A stretch of DNA of 33,171 nt from Armatimonadota bacterium (GCA_023481295.1 JAMCWF010000039.1:1-33171), one strand, 5' to 3'. Positions 8,017 through 16,496 are shown, counted from the first letter of the stretch. The notes: a model not told the origin generated them from the sequence alone. Made by a program: numbers and translations.

Positions 8017-9138
8017 ATGGTGGTTAAACCAATCTCAGAGATACTCGACAGCCCAGCTCAGATGAAGGCGTTGGATCCCAGCGATATGCTTGGGCTGACG
8101 GTGGATTTTCCCAATCAGTGCCGTCGGGGCGCTGAGTTGGGTCGACAGTTCGAACGGGACATCCGGCCGCAAACCTCGATTCAAAACATAGTTGTCACCG
8201 GAATGGGCGGCTCGGCCATCGGCGGTGATATGCTGCGCTGCCTCATTGAGGAGGCGGGGGTGGTGCCTTTATCGGTAAACCGCAGCTACGACCTGCCCGG
8301 TTACGTGGGAAGCCATACTCTGGTCATCGCGGCCAGCTACTCCGGCAATACCGAAGAGACGCTTGCTTCGTATAAAGTGGCGCACAGCCGGCGGGCGCAG
8401 GTGGTGGTGATCACCAGCGGCGGATCGCTCGCCGAGCTGGCTCGAAAAGATAAGGTGCCGCTGTGCATCATTCCGGGCGGCCAGCCGCCCCGCGCCTCAA
8501 CCGGCTATCTCTTCTTTCCGGCGCTGATCTATCTCGTATCGAGAGGATTTTTCAACCGAGACCTGAGCGGCGATATTGACGAATCGCTCCAATTGATGGC
8601 CAAAATGCAAGCGGAGCTAGGGCCGGAGGTACCGGCCGTCGGCAATGAGGCGAAAAAGATTGCGGAGCAGCTTTACCGGCGGCTACCGGTTATCTATGGC
8701 TCACAAGATTACGGCGGGGTGGCCGCACTTCGCTGGAGAACGCAGATCAACGAAAACGCCAAATGCCTGGCCTTCCCTTACGCTTTTCCTGAGATGAACC
8801 ATAACGAGATTCTGGGTTGGACGCTGGCTCATAAGCTCCAATCACGTAACTTCACCACCGTCATCCTGCAAGACCCCAGCGAGTTCGAAGCGCTTCCCGG
8901 CGGCGACCCGCGTCGCCGTATCGGACGCCGAATCGAGGTGACCAAAGACCTCATTCACCGCGCAACCCGCCTGATCAGTGTGGTGGCCCGCGGGGAATCG
9001 CTGCTGAGCCGGATGCTCAGTCTGATCTATCTGGGTGATTTCGCCAGCGTCTATCTCGCCTACCTGAACCAAATTGACCCGACCAACATCGATAACATCA
9101 ACGTCTTGAAGGCGAAGATGGCGAAGCTGCGAGGCTGA
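8017..9138 (+). CDS. bifunctional phosphoglucose/phosphomannose isomerase
   Basis: A 373-residue SIS-fold sugar isomerase with two SIS domains. Motifs of the bacterial/archaeal PGI/PMI family are clear: GMGGSAIGGDML (62-73), SYSGNTEETL (107-116), the GGQPPRASTGY segment (154-164) found in bifunctional enzymes, NENAK (245-249), FPEMNHNEI (257-265) and the C-terminal IDPTNIDNINVLK. It interconverts glucose-6-P, fructose-6-P and mannose-6-P in the cytoplasm, linking glycolysis to GDP-mannose and surface glycans. AGGAG stands nine bases before the ATG. It lies 39 bp after rpsR on the same strand with no terminator visible, so it may be read through from the ribosomal operon, in the place where rplI often sits. 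Confidence 0.93.
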   Translation: MVVKPISEILDSPAQMKALDPSDMLGLTVDFPNQCRRGAELGRQFERDIRPQTSIQNIVVTGMGGSAIGGDMLRCLIEEAGVVPLSVNRSYDLPGYVGSHTLVIAASYSGNTEETLASYKVAHSRRAQVVVITSGGSLAELARKDKVPLCIIPGGQPPRASTGYLFFPALIYLVSRGFFNRDLSGDIDESLQLMAKMQAELGPEVPAVGNEAKKIAEQLYRRLPVIYGSQDYGGVAALRWRTQINENAKCLAFPYAFPEMNHNEILGWTLAHKLQSRNFTTVILQDPSEFEALPGGDPRRRIGRRIEVTKDLIHRATRLISVVARGESLLSRMLSLIYLGDFASVYLAYLNQIDPTNIDNINVLKAKMAKLRG

Positions 9139-9169
9139 TTTTTTAAGCCGGAATTGGCGTCAAACCGAT

Positions 9170-9937
9170 TTAGAAGTCGAAAAGAGATGCGCTGAGATCG
9201 GTATTGACCTTGATTCGGCTGGCGGTGGTGATGGCCGCCACCTGACCGCCGCCGTCCTCCACCTCGACTTTCGTCGGCAGCCAGATTCCGGGCGCCGCTT
9301 CGACCGGATCGGTATACAGAAAGATCGCCTTTGTGCGCCCGCTTTCACCTACCCACTCCCGGCGAGCGGTAATGTGGGTTTGAGGATCGAACCAAACGAT
9401 GTATTTGGATTCATCCCCATTGGCGCCCTTATAGGTCAATTGAAAGACCGGCATACTTTTGCCGTCGCAGCTTTCTGTGCGCAAATAGTCGGCATTGAGA
9501 TAGATGAGCGCATCGGGCGTCAAAAGGCCCGCATCCAGCAGCGACTGGCGGGTTCCCGGCGTGGCGCCGACCTTCGACTTTTGCTTTAGCCCCAGCTTTG
9601 GAATGGCGAAATAGCGCTTTTCCCCGTTTATGATGTAGATCGCCTTGGTGATGCCGATTTCACCCTCCAACCGCAGTCGGTTCGGCGCCATATAGCTGAG
9701 CGTCATCCGCTTAAAGCGGTAAGCCATTTCAAAGTCACGCCCCATCTTTCCCAGTATGCTTCGGTCCGCCTGCACGATCTGGATGCTTTCTTGGAGGCTG
9801 TTAATCTTGTTGGCGATGAAGTCGTTGATGTTGGGGGCGGCGTATGATTTCGCCACGCACAGCAGCAGGAGGGCGCCCGCTGCTGCGGGCAGGTACCGCC
9901 CGCCCCAAGCGCGTAAATAGTTATTCATTCTGTTCAT
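9170..9937 (-). CDS. secreted LolA-like protein
   Basis: A 255-residue exported protein. An N-terminal signal peptide is visible (basic start, then AAAGALLLLCVAKSYAA, cleavage around residue 33). The mature part alternates beta-strand-like segments such as MTLSYMAPNRLRLEG, YIVWFDPQTHITARREW and IWLPTKVEV, the style of LolA/LolB-like outer-membrane lipoprotein-sorting proteins. A role in lipoprotein or lipid handling in the envelope is inferred. There is no Shine-Dalgarno: the -10 TATACT ends nine bases before the ATG, the same spacing as at lepA, so a leaderless mRNA is likely. It is convergent with the isomerase. Family assignment is moderate, the export signal is strong. Confidence 0.65.
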   Translation of the reverse strand: MNRMNNYLRAWGGRYLPAAAGALLLLCVAKSYAAPNINDFIANKINSLQESIQIVQADRSILGKMGRDFEMAYRFKRMTLSYMAPNRLRLEGEIGITKAIYIINGEKRYFAIPKLGLKQKSKVGATPGTRQSLLDAGLLTPDALIYLNADYLRTESCDGKSMPVFQLTYKGANGDESKYIVWFDPQTHITARREWVGESGRTKAIFLYTDPVEAAPGIWLPTKVEVEDGGGQVAAITTASRIKVNTDLSASLFDF

Positions 9938-9946
9938 TATGCAATA

Positions 9947-9975
9947 AGTATATCACGCCGCCGGGGAATTGACTA
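9947..9975 (-). promoter_or_regulatory. promoter of the LolA-like gene
   Basis: On the minus strand: TAGTCA (9970-9975), 17-bp spacer, TATACT (9947-9952). The -10 ends nine bases before the ATG, implying a leaderless or nearly leaderless transcript. Confidence 0.5.
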
Positions 9976-9977
9976 CC

Positions 9978-9999
9978 ATCAGTCAGGCATCAATCAGGC
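9978..9999. repeat. two 11-bp direct repeats just upstream of the promoter
   Basis: ATCAGTCAGGC and ATCAATCAGGC stand back to back (10 of 11 bases identical), two bases upstream of the -35 of the LolA-like gene. The 11-bp period equals one helical turn, as in tandem activator sites; this function is inferred. Confidence 0.45.
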
Positions 10000-10073
10000 T
10001 TGTTTTTCTAAAAGCTAAAAATATTGTTTCGTATTTACCATAAAGCGAAGTTAATGGACCGCTATTCGCTCCG

Positions 10074-11867
10074 TCACAGCGCCTCATGGATAAAGCGGTA
10101 GTTGAAGCGGCCGGCCGGGGCGCTATCCCCGATATACCAGAAATCGTTGATATCGCCGCCGATCGGGCAGTTATCCACCCAGTGAAAATCGAACATGGTG
10201 CGGCGCGGGTTTTCCAGTTTCAAGATCGCGCGCGGCACTTCGAGCACCATCTGATTGCCAGCCGCCCGGTATCTCACCTCCCACTCGTTGCCGTTGGAAA
10301 GGTTTTTTACCGTGGTGGTTGCGGTGCCGGCAACCCGCTGGTTCACCACATAGTCATACCCATTCCAGCCGCTATTCGTGTTCAGGTTGGAGTTGATCAG
10401 CAACAGCATCCAGTTCGGATCGGAGTACGGTGATAATGGTTGAGCGGTACGTACATAAAAGAAGAGGTTGTGCTGGTCGCAGGCAACCTTCGCCAGAGCG
10501 ATGTCGTTGCGGCCGGAATCGTCGGTGTAGTGGAAGTCGCCCCAGCCCTTCCAATCGCGATGAATCACGTCGCCGATATCATCGCGGTATTCGGGCATGA
10601 TTTTTTGCCAGGCTGCGAACTGGTTTGCGGGCGACATCGTATGAAAGCCGTGCGCGATCGGTATGGGTCGCACCCCCTTAAATCGCCGGATGCCGCTCAC
10701 CATCTGAAGATAGTAGGTGTCACCGTAACCGCCCTTCATCGGCATCGCATCTCGGCTGAACTCTTGGTTGTAGTTATCCACAAAGAAAGTGTCGCCCGGT
10801 TTGAGCGCTCGGCCAATAAAATTCATCGTCTGACCCGGCTTAACGATGAATCGCTGCGCCACCCACTCGTTCCATCCAGTGATGAATAGAAAATCGGGGT
10901 CGAGTTTGAGCGCCTGCTCCCACTGCTCATTGAAATAAGGGCCGCTTTTCACATCGGCCGCGATGAAGTCCCGGTTCAGCGGCGGCTCATCCCCGTTGTG
11001 GAAGCTGCGGCCGATGTCGTTAACCGGATGCGAGGCGATGGCGACCGGCACCTCTTCGGCCACGTTCGGGCTGGTGTGCCAGCCGTAGTGCTGGGGGTAG
11101 CTGTCAATCCACTGCCACTTATCCTTGCCCGGGTCCCACGCCCAGGAGTAGCGCCATGTGAAATAATCGCGGATGCGAGGGCCAATTGGCGAGTCGTTCG
11201 GTAGTTTGGCGTTGATGTCGCCCAGAATGAGCGGCTTGCCCTCCCAGTAAAACCAGAGGTCGGGATAGAGGTTTTTTGAATAAAAGTTGTTGTACAGGCT
11301 CGTCACCGTTTCGGCGCCGGCGGCATGGGTCACGTAGGCGATCTGCGGGGTGGCATTGCCCTGCGCGCGCATCCGCATGGCGACCTGGCAGAGTGCGTGC
11401 ACCTCATCCGGGTAGGTAAATGCATTGGTTACATCCAGCAGCAGCACGTCCACGCCGGCCGCCTGCAGCATCGCGATGTTATGCCGAATAACCCAGGGGT
11501 CGTTGGCCAAAAAGTAGCCCACCGCCGGCTCCCCCCACCAGTGGAAGGCGCCTTCCGGACCGTAATCGGGATGACTGGGGTCGGCGGCGATCAATTTGGT
11601 GTTGTCGTAGGGGCCAGGCGTTCCATGCGCACCGTGCCAGACGAAGTAAAAGATGCCGACAAAGCGATTCTTGCGCGGTGAGGGCGCCTCAGTTGAAGTG
11701 GGTAGCTCGCGCCCCAGCGCGTCGGTGGCGACCCAGGTGTCGGAGGAGAGATCGCGAAACCGCTTTCTGACCTTTGGAACATCCGGAGTAGTTAATACAG
11801 TTGAACCGATACCGAGGCTCAGCGTCGCACCTCCTAAAAATTCGCGACGGGTTAATGGATGGCGCAT
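10074..11867 (-). CDS. Tat-exported GH99/GH71-like glycosidase with CBM9-like domain
   Basis: A 597-residue protein with a twin-arginine signal (TRREFLGGATLSLGIG) near the N-terminus. A TIM-barrel-like catalytic part follows, with FVGIFYFVWHG, GVDVLLLDVTNAF and FITGWNEW, the pattern of GH99/GH71-like enzymes that act on alpha-mannans or alpha-glucans. The last about 150 residues (DIALAKVACDQHNLFFYVRT, then a beta-sandwich pattern) resemble a CBM9 carbohydrate-binding module. I start at ATG 11867 because AAGGAG lies six bases upstream; a longer frame from 11900 would include that site. Tat export suggests folding in the cytoplasm, perhaps with a bound metal. It is a single-gene unit whose upstream region is filled by repeats. 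Family is moderately sure, substrate unknown. Confidence 0.7.
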   Translation of the reverse strand: MRHPLTRREFLGGATLSLGIGSTVLTTPDVPKVRKRFRDLSSDTWVATDALGRELPTSTEAPSPRKNRFVGIFYFVWHGAHGTPGPYDNTKLIAADPSHPDYGPEGAFHWWGEPAVGYFLANDPWVIRHNIAMLQAAGVDVLLLDVTNAFTYPDEVHALCQVAMRMRAQGNATPQIAYVTHAAGAETVTSLYNNFYSKNLYPDLWFYWEGKPLILGDINAKLPNDSPIGPRIRDYFTWRYSWAWDPGKDKWQWIDSYPQHYGWHTSPNVAEEVPVAIASHPVNDIGRSFHNGDEPPLNRDFIAADVKSGPYFNEQWEQALKLDPDFLFITGWNEWVAQRFIVKPGQTMNFIGRALKPGDTFFVDNYNQEFSRDAMPMKGGYGDTYYLQMVSGIRRFKGVRPIPIAHGFHTMSPANQFAAWQKIMPEYRDDIGDVIHRDWKGWGDFHYTDDSGRNDIALAKVACDQHNLFFYVRTAQPLSPYSDPNWMLLLINSNLNTNSGWNGYDYVVNQRVAGTATTTVKNLSNGNEWEVRYRAAGNQMVLEVPRAILKLENPRRTMFDFHWVDNCPIGGDINDFWYIGDSAPAGRFNYRFIHEAL

Positions 11868-11980
11868 AAGTTGCTCCTTGAAGCGGCGTTGACCGCACAA
11901 AAATATAAATCGTTTGGTATGAAATTTACCTCATCCGTCCTTTCGGTGTGGCCAAAGAGCTGAAAGGTCAGAGAGTAGTT

Positions 11981-12123
11981 TGCGGGAATCATTCTCGATT
12001 ACACAACCCACCCCCAACCCAACCCTCCCCCTCAGAGGGGGAGGGTTTTAATATACTCACCGTGCTCGGCATCCTTCCCCCTCTCAGAGGGAAGGCCGTC
12101 ATGGGGGTACGCCTGATAATCGG
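11981..12123. repeat. repeat family A, head-to-head pair (A1, A2)
   Basis: A1 (plus, 11981-12050) begins TGCGGGAATCATTCTCGATT and ends in a near-perfect 13-bp hairpin (12021-12033 with 12035-12047) followed by TTTT. A2 (about 12069-12123) is the minus-strand version of the copy at 16400-16457, sharing GGCGTACCCCCAT and a CCTTCCC hairpin. No gene on the plus strand ends just before the T-run, so it is not an ordinary terminator. The rest of the 11868-12325 gap holds only C-rich tracts that may be further degenerate copies (12140-12185). Confidence 0.65.
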
Positions 12124-12325
12124 GTGTTAATCGAACGTATTCTACAATCCCGTTCCCCCATCCTTGGGGAAGTAGTGGGGATGAGTCAGTCTATCGAGCT
12201 GAGTTCCAGCCGAGCTAACACCTTTTTGAAATGGGTTTCGTCTTATGAGTGTAATTGGATAGATCGATTCTGACCGTGGCCGCTGGATAAATCATCCCGG
12301 ATTCTAGTCAGGGAAGGAGAATACA

Positions 12326-13183
12326 ATGAAAACGAAGACGATTTGGATGGCCGTCATCACGCTGCTGGTGATCGGCGGTCTGGCTCGACTGGGATACGCT
12401 CAGATCTCCGCAAATCAGCCGCCGCAGTACGGAGGGCCGATGCAGCCGGGAATGCAACCGCCGATGGCCGGTATGATGCCTCAATTCCCACTGTTTGACC
12501 CCGCCGTACCCAATCTGCCTCAGAAGCTAGCGCCGGTCATCGCTTTACGACAGATAGTGCAGTCCGGGTTGACCAAGAAGGACATCGCGGATGCCTTGCC
12601 GATATTGAAGCAGCTTGCGGCCGATAAGAAAGAGCTGGAGACGGCGGTCGACTCGGCGATCAGCCAGGAAAAGCAGCACCTGCTGTCGTCATCCGGTGAC
12701 GACTCGCTCCCAGCCGTCGAATCAAGCGCTCTACGAACCGCGCTCAACCGCTTTCACCGCCAGCAGCAAGACCTCTGGAATCGGTTAAACGATCGAATCG
12801 GTGACACAAAGGCCCACGTTCTGCAAAGCTTGGTATCACCAGTGTCGGGCCCCATGCCGATGATGATGCGGGGGATGCCGGGTCGGCCTTCCGGCGGAGG
12901 CCCATTCGGGCCGCCTAACGGCCCCTCGATGCAGGGTGGACCGCCGATGGGACCCCCAAATCAGGGTGGACCGCAGACGGGACCCCCGAATCAAGGCGCT
13001 CTCCAATCCTGGCAAATTCGCTCAGCAGGTGGCTTTGCCCGGCAAGTGGATCAGCCGGGTTCAATGCCGAGACCCGGTATGGGAGTGCCGATGATGCCTT
13101 CGATCATGCCATTTATCCAGCGGATCAGCCTAACCGATTTAATCCAACTGCTGGAGCAGCGGCTCGCGGCGATGCCCGGCTAG
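12326..13183 (+). CDS. secreted Met/Pro/Gly-rich protein of unknown function
   Basis: A 285-residue exported protein I do not recognise. It has a signal peptide (basic start, WMAVITLLVIGGLARLGYAQ, likely cleaved after about residue 25). A Met/Pro/Gly segment follows, then a helical, probably coiled-coil core at about residues 65-165, then a disordered region (165-265) very rich in Pro, Gly and Met with short repeats (MQGGPPMGPPNQGG). The end (SLTDLIQLLEQRLA) is an amphipathic helix. The high methionine content near Pro/Gly recalls metal-binding (copper) periplasmic proteins, but no defined motif is present. AAGGAGA is correctly spaced before the ATG. It stands alone between two repeat-filled gaps. 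Confidence 0.75.
   Translation: MKTKTIWMAVITLLVIGGLARLGYAQISANQPPQYGGPMQPGMQPPMAGMMPQFPLFDPAVPNLPQKLAPVIALRQIVQSGLTKKDIADALPILKQLAADKKELETAVDSAISQEKQHLLSSSGDDSLPAVESSALRTALNRFHRQQQDLWNRLNDRIGDTKAHVLQSLVSPVSGPMPMMMRGMPGRPSGGGPFGPPNGPSMQGGPPMGPPNQGGPQTGPPNQGALQSWQIRSAGGFARQVDQPGSMPRPGMGVPMMPSIMPFIQRISLTDLIQLLEQRLAAMPG
12932..12991 (+). repeat. 30-bp tandem duplication within the Pro/Gly-rich region
   Basis: Two adjacent 30-bp units (12932-12961 and 12962-12991) that differ at four positions encode ten residues each (QGGPPMGPPN and QGGPQTGPPN). This is simple in-frame repeat growth. Confidence 0.8.
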
Positions 13184-13278
13184 CCGAAATCGAGGCGAGT
13201 TGGAATCCGATCTAACGGCCAAGCGAACGAATAGGTTCTAAAGTGATCACGAAGGAGCTCGTAGGTGGAAAATAAATA

Positions 13279-13413
13279 ATAATACGGCGATTAAAGTCCG
13301 TCATGCCGGACTTGATCCGGCATCCAGAGCCTTCTGGATTCCCGCTTTCTCCCCGCCTACGCTGGGGATGACAGGGAATGACAAATTCGGGATATTTATT
13401 TGCCGGGTGAATA
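13279..13413 (+). repeat. repeat family B, copy 1
   Basis: Ends are related inverted repeats (ACGGCGATTAAA at left, TATTTATTTGCCGGGT at right). The inside carries the palindromes CCGGACTTGATCCGG and a TTCCCGC/GGGAATGAC pair. Compared with the other two copies it has about 20 extra bases with their own CCCCGC/GGGGA pairing. Confidence 0.7.
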
Positions 13414-13836
13414 CCGAGCGGGCTCCTTCGATTTTGTGTCGGCGACGAACAACCTATATGCCAATCCTCCCGCGATGTTTCCACCTACCACTTCCCTGCA
13501 CAACGACTGCATCGTTTCGAAACCCGATAAACCGCTCCCCGGATCTATAAATTGAGTGCGCTGTGGTAATTCCAGCCGCTTTTATCGCGATTCAACTCAT
13601 TTAGGGGTTTAATTTCACCAGTGGTTGCGACCGTATTTTAGTTACTGCACCAATATAGGAGATGGCCCATCGAACATACCGAAGCCATTGCCCAATATGA
13701 GAGAAAAATGGTGAAATCTTCAACCTTTATTCTTCGATGGAGGGCGGAGAAGGTGGGAGGCAGCGGCATTTCGCCCGCATCGGTGAGATATTGAATGAGA
13801 TGCTTGCTGATCGGTTCCAATTTGTTCGTTTTGAAA
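13414..13836. other. 420-bp gap with no recognisable feature
   Basis: Only short open frames without ribosome-binding sites are seen. A 60-codon minus-strand frame (13638-13820) has no supporting signal. No clear promoter for the following membrane-protein gene could be picked out. Confidence 0.4.
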
Positions 13837-14754
13837 ATGGAAAGAACATTTAGATTTGCGCGCCAGGTCGTCAGCGCTTACATTCTGGATGATTGCCGGA
13901 TGATGGCGGCCGCGATCGCCTACTACGTGCTGCTTGCGCTGGTACCGGCGCTGCTGTTGGCGATCGGTGCGCTCGGCATCGTGATGGGCAACTCGCTGGA
14001 ATCACTGCACGCGATCCGAATGTTCCTTACACGCAACCTGCCGGTGGGTCCCCATTTTATTTCCTATATGGTGCGGGAAATTGTCAGCGATCGGCGGATT
14101 TTGGGCGGGGTTGGGCTGGTCGGCGTCTTATTTTTAGCCAGTCAGGTCATGGTTAACTTGGAAATTGCATTTAACCGGATCTGGGGGATTGACCACAATC
14201 GCTCCTATCTATGGCGCCGGCTTTACGGCCTTGGGGTCACGATACTGGTGCTCTTGATGTTGATTTTATCGCTGCTGCTTTCTGGGTTTTACACTTACAT
14301 TCGGCATTTCAAGATTCCCGGCCTCTCTATTTCTCCCGATCGCGTTCCGATACTGTGGAGCTTGATCGGCACCCTAACGCCGCTTGTGCTTTCGGTGTTG
14401 ATGTTTTCAATTCTGTATAAGCTGGTACCGCACCGGCGCACCTCCTGGAAAGCAACGCTGTCCGGCGGCCTTTTTGCCGGCCTTTGCTGGGAAGTTGCAA
14501 AGTATCTTTTCACCTTTTATTTAGTTCATTTCGATTCGTACGCCAAACTTTACGGCTCCTTGGGCAGCCTTTTCATTTTGCTGTTTTGGGTCTACTATTC
14601 GTCAACCATTTTGCTGATCGGTGCCGAGATCGGCGCGATTTGCGATCATCAAAAGGTTTGCCCAGTCGAGGTAATGGAGACGATACAGCTCGCATCACCG
14701 GGGCATAAAGATGGTGGAACAGGCGACAAGGATTTCAGCGGTCGGGGCGTTTAA
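13837..14754 (+). CDS. YihY/BrkB-family inner-membrane protein
   Basis: A 305-residue integral membrane protein with about six hydrophobic segments. Family features: the start MMAAAIAYYVLLALVPALLL, FLASQVMVNLEIAFNRIWGI in the middle, LYKLVPHRRTSWKATLSGGL, and the C-terminal FDSYAKLYGSLGSLFILLFWVYYSSTILLIGAEI, all typical of YihY/BrkB (UPF0761) proteins. Their biochemical role is not settled; they are not the tRNA nuclease once proposed. The last 40 residues are hydrophilic and cytoplasmic. The start is uncertain: ATG 13795 adds 14 residues, ATG 13837 fits the family better, and neither has a good ribosome-binding site. It is convergent with the next gene. Confidence 0.85.
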   Translation: MERTFRFARQVVSAYILDDCRMMAAAIAYYVLLALVPALLLAIGALGIVMGNSLESLHAIRMFLTRNLPVGPHFISYMVREIVSDRRILGGVGLVGVLFLASQVMVNLEIAFNRIWGIDHNRSYLWRRLYGLGVTILVLLMLILSLLLSGFYTYIRHFKIPGLSISPDRVPILWSLIGTLTPLVLSVLMFSILYKLVPHRRTSWKATLSGGLFAGLCWEVAKYLFTFYLVHFDSYAKLYGSLGSLFILLFWVYYSSTILLIGAEIGAICDHQKVCPVEVMETIQLASPGHKDGGTGDKDFSGRGV

Positions 14755-14867
14755 TCGGCGGCTGGATCGAATTTACCGCGCGGACCTTTCTGCCGGCTCT
14801 CGATTAAAAATAGCGAAGCGCGTAAGTGGACTAAGGGCAGTGTGTCAATGGCGGCTGAACGGTGCGA

Positions 14868-16196
14868 TTACTTCCGATCAATCACCAGATAGGCGATCGC
14901 CGCATCCCACCGGTGGCCATAGTTCCGCGCCAGACGGAAATGAAAGTCGGATGCTGGCAAGGTCACGATGGAGTGATGGCTTTGTGATACCAGTTGAATG
15001 GGCATGCTGCTGCCGGTCACGCTAAGCAAGCGGATTTTGGATCTGGCGATAGGGAGCGTGATTCGTATGTCGGTATTTTTTGTCAAAGTGGCATGGTCTA
15101 AGATGAGCGCGACCACGATCCGCTTTCGGCCCACTTGAAAGCCCAGCACGGTGGGATTCTCCTCGTCAATGGCGGGTGGCAGGTCAGGGTGGCAGGTAAA
15201 TTTATTGTAAGCATGTAGCGGGGCGCCGCCCAGCAATCGGTTGATTACCGCCAGCCGTTCGCCGTGCTGGGACATCACGATCTTGCCGCTTGCACCGGTG
15301 GTGGTGAAGCATTTGGAGCCGTCCGGTCCGGCGCCCCAGGCGGCGTACCAGAACAGCTTATATTGATTGGGATGTTTCCAACGATGGGTGAGCGCCCAAT
15401 GAAGCGCTCGCAGGTAGTAGTTTGGCAGGTAGTTGGGGAAATCCACGAAGCCGATCTCGGTTTGCCAGATTCCGCGGCATTTGCCGGTTTTGACCCAGCG
15501 GTCATAGAGATACTGCCAGTCGGTAATGGGGTCATAATGGATGTCGAGGATATCGGTGTAGCGCCAGGCATTGTGCCATCGCAGTTCACGATCGTACTCT
15601 TGCATTGAGTTGCCGCAAGGCCAGCCGCCGAACACGACCCGGCAATGGTATTGTCGAATGATCATCGCAGCCGGCAAGTAGACATCATCTATGTAGGCCA
15701 GGTTGGTTTTCCCGGCCCAAAAGCCGGCCTGAATCGTCGGCTCGTTCCATATCTGGAAGTAGCGTAGGTTAAACGGCGGTTTGCTATAGTGGGCAACCAC
15801 GTGTCGGACGTAGTTCTCCCACTCCAAGCGATCGGCCGGCGGTGCAAAACCGTTGCCCGGCACGCTCTCATCCCAGGAGGCGGTGTAGGCGAGTATCGGG
15901 ACCACCTCAATCCCCTGGGCGTGCGCACCCTTCACGAACCGGTCGGCGGCGTCCCATGACCATTCGCCCTTTTTCGGTTCGATGGAAATCCAGCCGGGAC
16001 CGCCGGTCCAATAGAAGGGGGTACGCGACCAACCGATGCCCATCCGTTTGCCGAGTGATGAATCGACCAGGTAGACGGCGCCCAGGAAGTCCCGCAGTCG
16101 GATGCCGCTCTCATTTTCGGCCAGGATCGGCGGCTTTGCGGTGGCGGGAAGGCTGACAATTATGAGCGCAAATAAAAAAATTGATCGAAATTTCAT
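14868..16196 (-). CDS. secreted clan GH-A glycosidase (GH39/GH5-like)
   Basis: A 442-residue exported enzyme. The signal peptide is MKFRSIFLFALIIVSLPATA. A (beta/alpha)8 barrel follows: the acid/base glutamate is in IWNEP (Glu152) and the nucleophile glutamate in IWQTEIGF (Glu247), the spacing of clan GH-A retaining enzymes. The shape WSRTPFYWTGGPGW plus GEWSWDAADRFV is as in GH39-like and beta-xylosidase-like proteins. A C-terminal beta-rich domain (after about residue 340) completes it. It would hydrolyse a beta-linked polysaccharide outside the cytoplasm; the substrate cannot be read. No close Shine-Dalgarno is present (GAGG lies 15 bases up). It is separated from the downstream giant protein's 3' end by 300 bp of repeats. 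Confidence 0.85.
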   Translation of the reverse strand: MKFRSIFLFALIIVSLPATAKPPILAENESGIRLRDFLGAVYLVDSSLGKRMGIGWSRTPFYWTGGPGWISIEPKKGEWSWDAADRFVKGAHAQGIEVVPILAYTASWDESVPGNGFAPPADRLEWENYVRHVVAHYSKPPFNLRYFQIWNEPTIQAGFWAGKTNLAYIDDVYLPAAMIIRQYHCRVVFGGWPCGNSMQEYDRELRWHNAWRYTDILDIHYDPITDWQYLYDRWVKTGKCRGIWQTEIGFVDFPNYLPNYYLRALHWALTHRWKHPNQYKLFWYAAWGAGPDGSKCFTTTGASGKIVMSQHGERLAVINRLLGGAPLHAYNKFTCHPDLPPAIDEENPTVLGFQVGRKRIVVALILDHATLTKNTDIRITLPIARSKIRLLSVTGSSMPIQLVSQSHHSIVTLPASDFHFRLARNYGHRWDAAIAYLVIDRK

Positions 16197-16263
16197 GATT
16201 CTGTTTTGATACCTCGGTCGTTCATTGGAGTTGGCATAATAATTGCTTCGTAGGAGAGTTCGG

Positions 16264-16325
16264 CTTTGCGGGAATCATTTTCGATTTCGTTGCCCCCCAC
16301 CCAGCCCTTCCCCGCGGAGGGAGGC
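16264..16325 (+). repeat. repeat family A, copy 3
   Basis: TTTGCGGGAATCATTTTCGA followed by a C-rich tract and a CCTTCCCC/GGAGGGAGG-like pairing. It is followed at 16333-16357 by a minimal TCATTCCCAC/GTGGGAATCC palindrome of the type inside family B. Confidence 0.55.
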
Positions 16326-16399
16326 GGGGACCGTCATTCCCACGGAAGTGGGAATCCAGACTTGTAGTGGCGATCCTATGTGATCGCTCTCTTATTCGT

Positions 16400-16457
16400 T
16401 TCATTCTCGATTATCTGGCGTACCCCCATCCCGGCCTTCCCCCAGAAAGGGGGAAGG
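16400..16457 (+). repeat. repeat family A, copy 4, with strong hairpin
   Basis: Shares CGATTATC, GGCGTACCCCCAT and CGGCCTTCC with the inverted copy at 12069-12123. It ends in a 9-bp perfect stem CCTTCCCCC/GGGGGAAGG (16435-16443, 16449-16457). Lying 40 bp past the stop of the giant minus-strand gene, it could define the 3' end of that mRNA. A further GTCATTCCCG/CGGGAATTC palindrome (16470-16495) overlaps up to that stop codon. Confidence 0.6.
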
Positions 16458-16496
16458 AGGTTGGAGATTGCGTCATTCCCGAGAAGGCGGGAATTC

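Noticed and set aside
12021-12050. Rho-independent terminator
   Set aside because: The hairpin and TTTT are perfect in form, but no plus-strand gene ends upstream; it is part of repeat A.
12932-12991. Possible CRISPR-like repeat
   Set aside because: Only two adjacent units with no spacers, inside a coding frame; it is an in-frame tandem duplication.
13638-13820. 60-codon minus-strand frame
   Set aside because: No ribosome-binding site or family likeness, and it overlaps the start region of the YihY gene.
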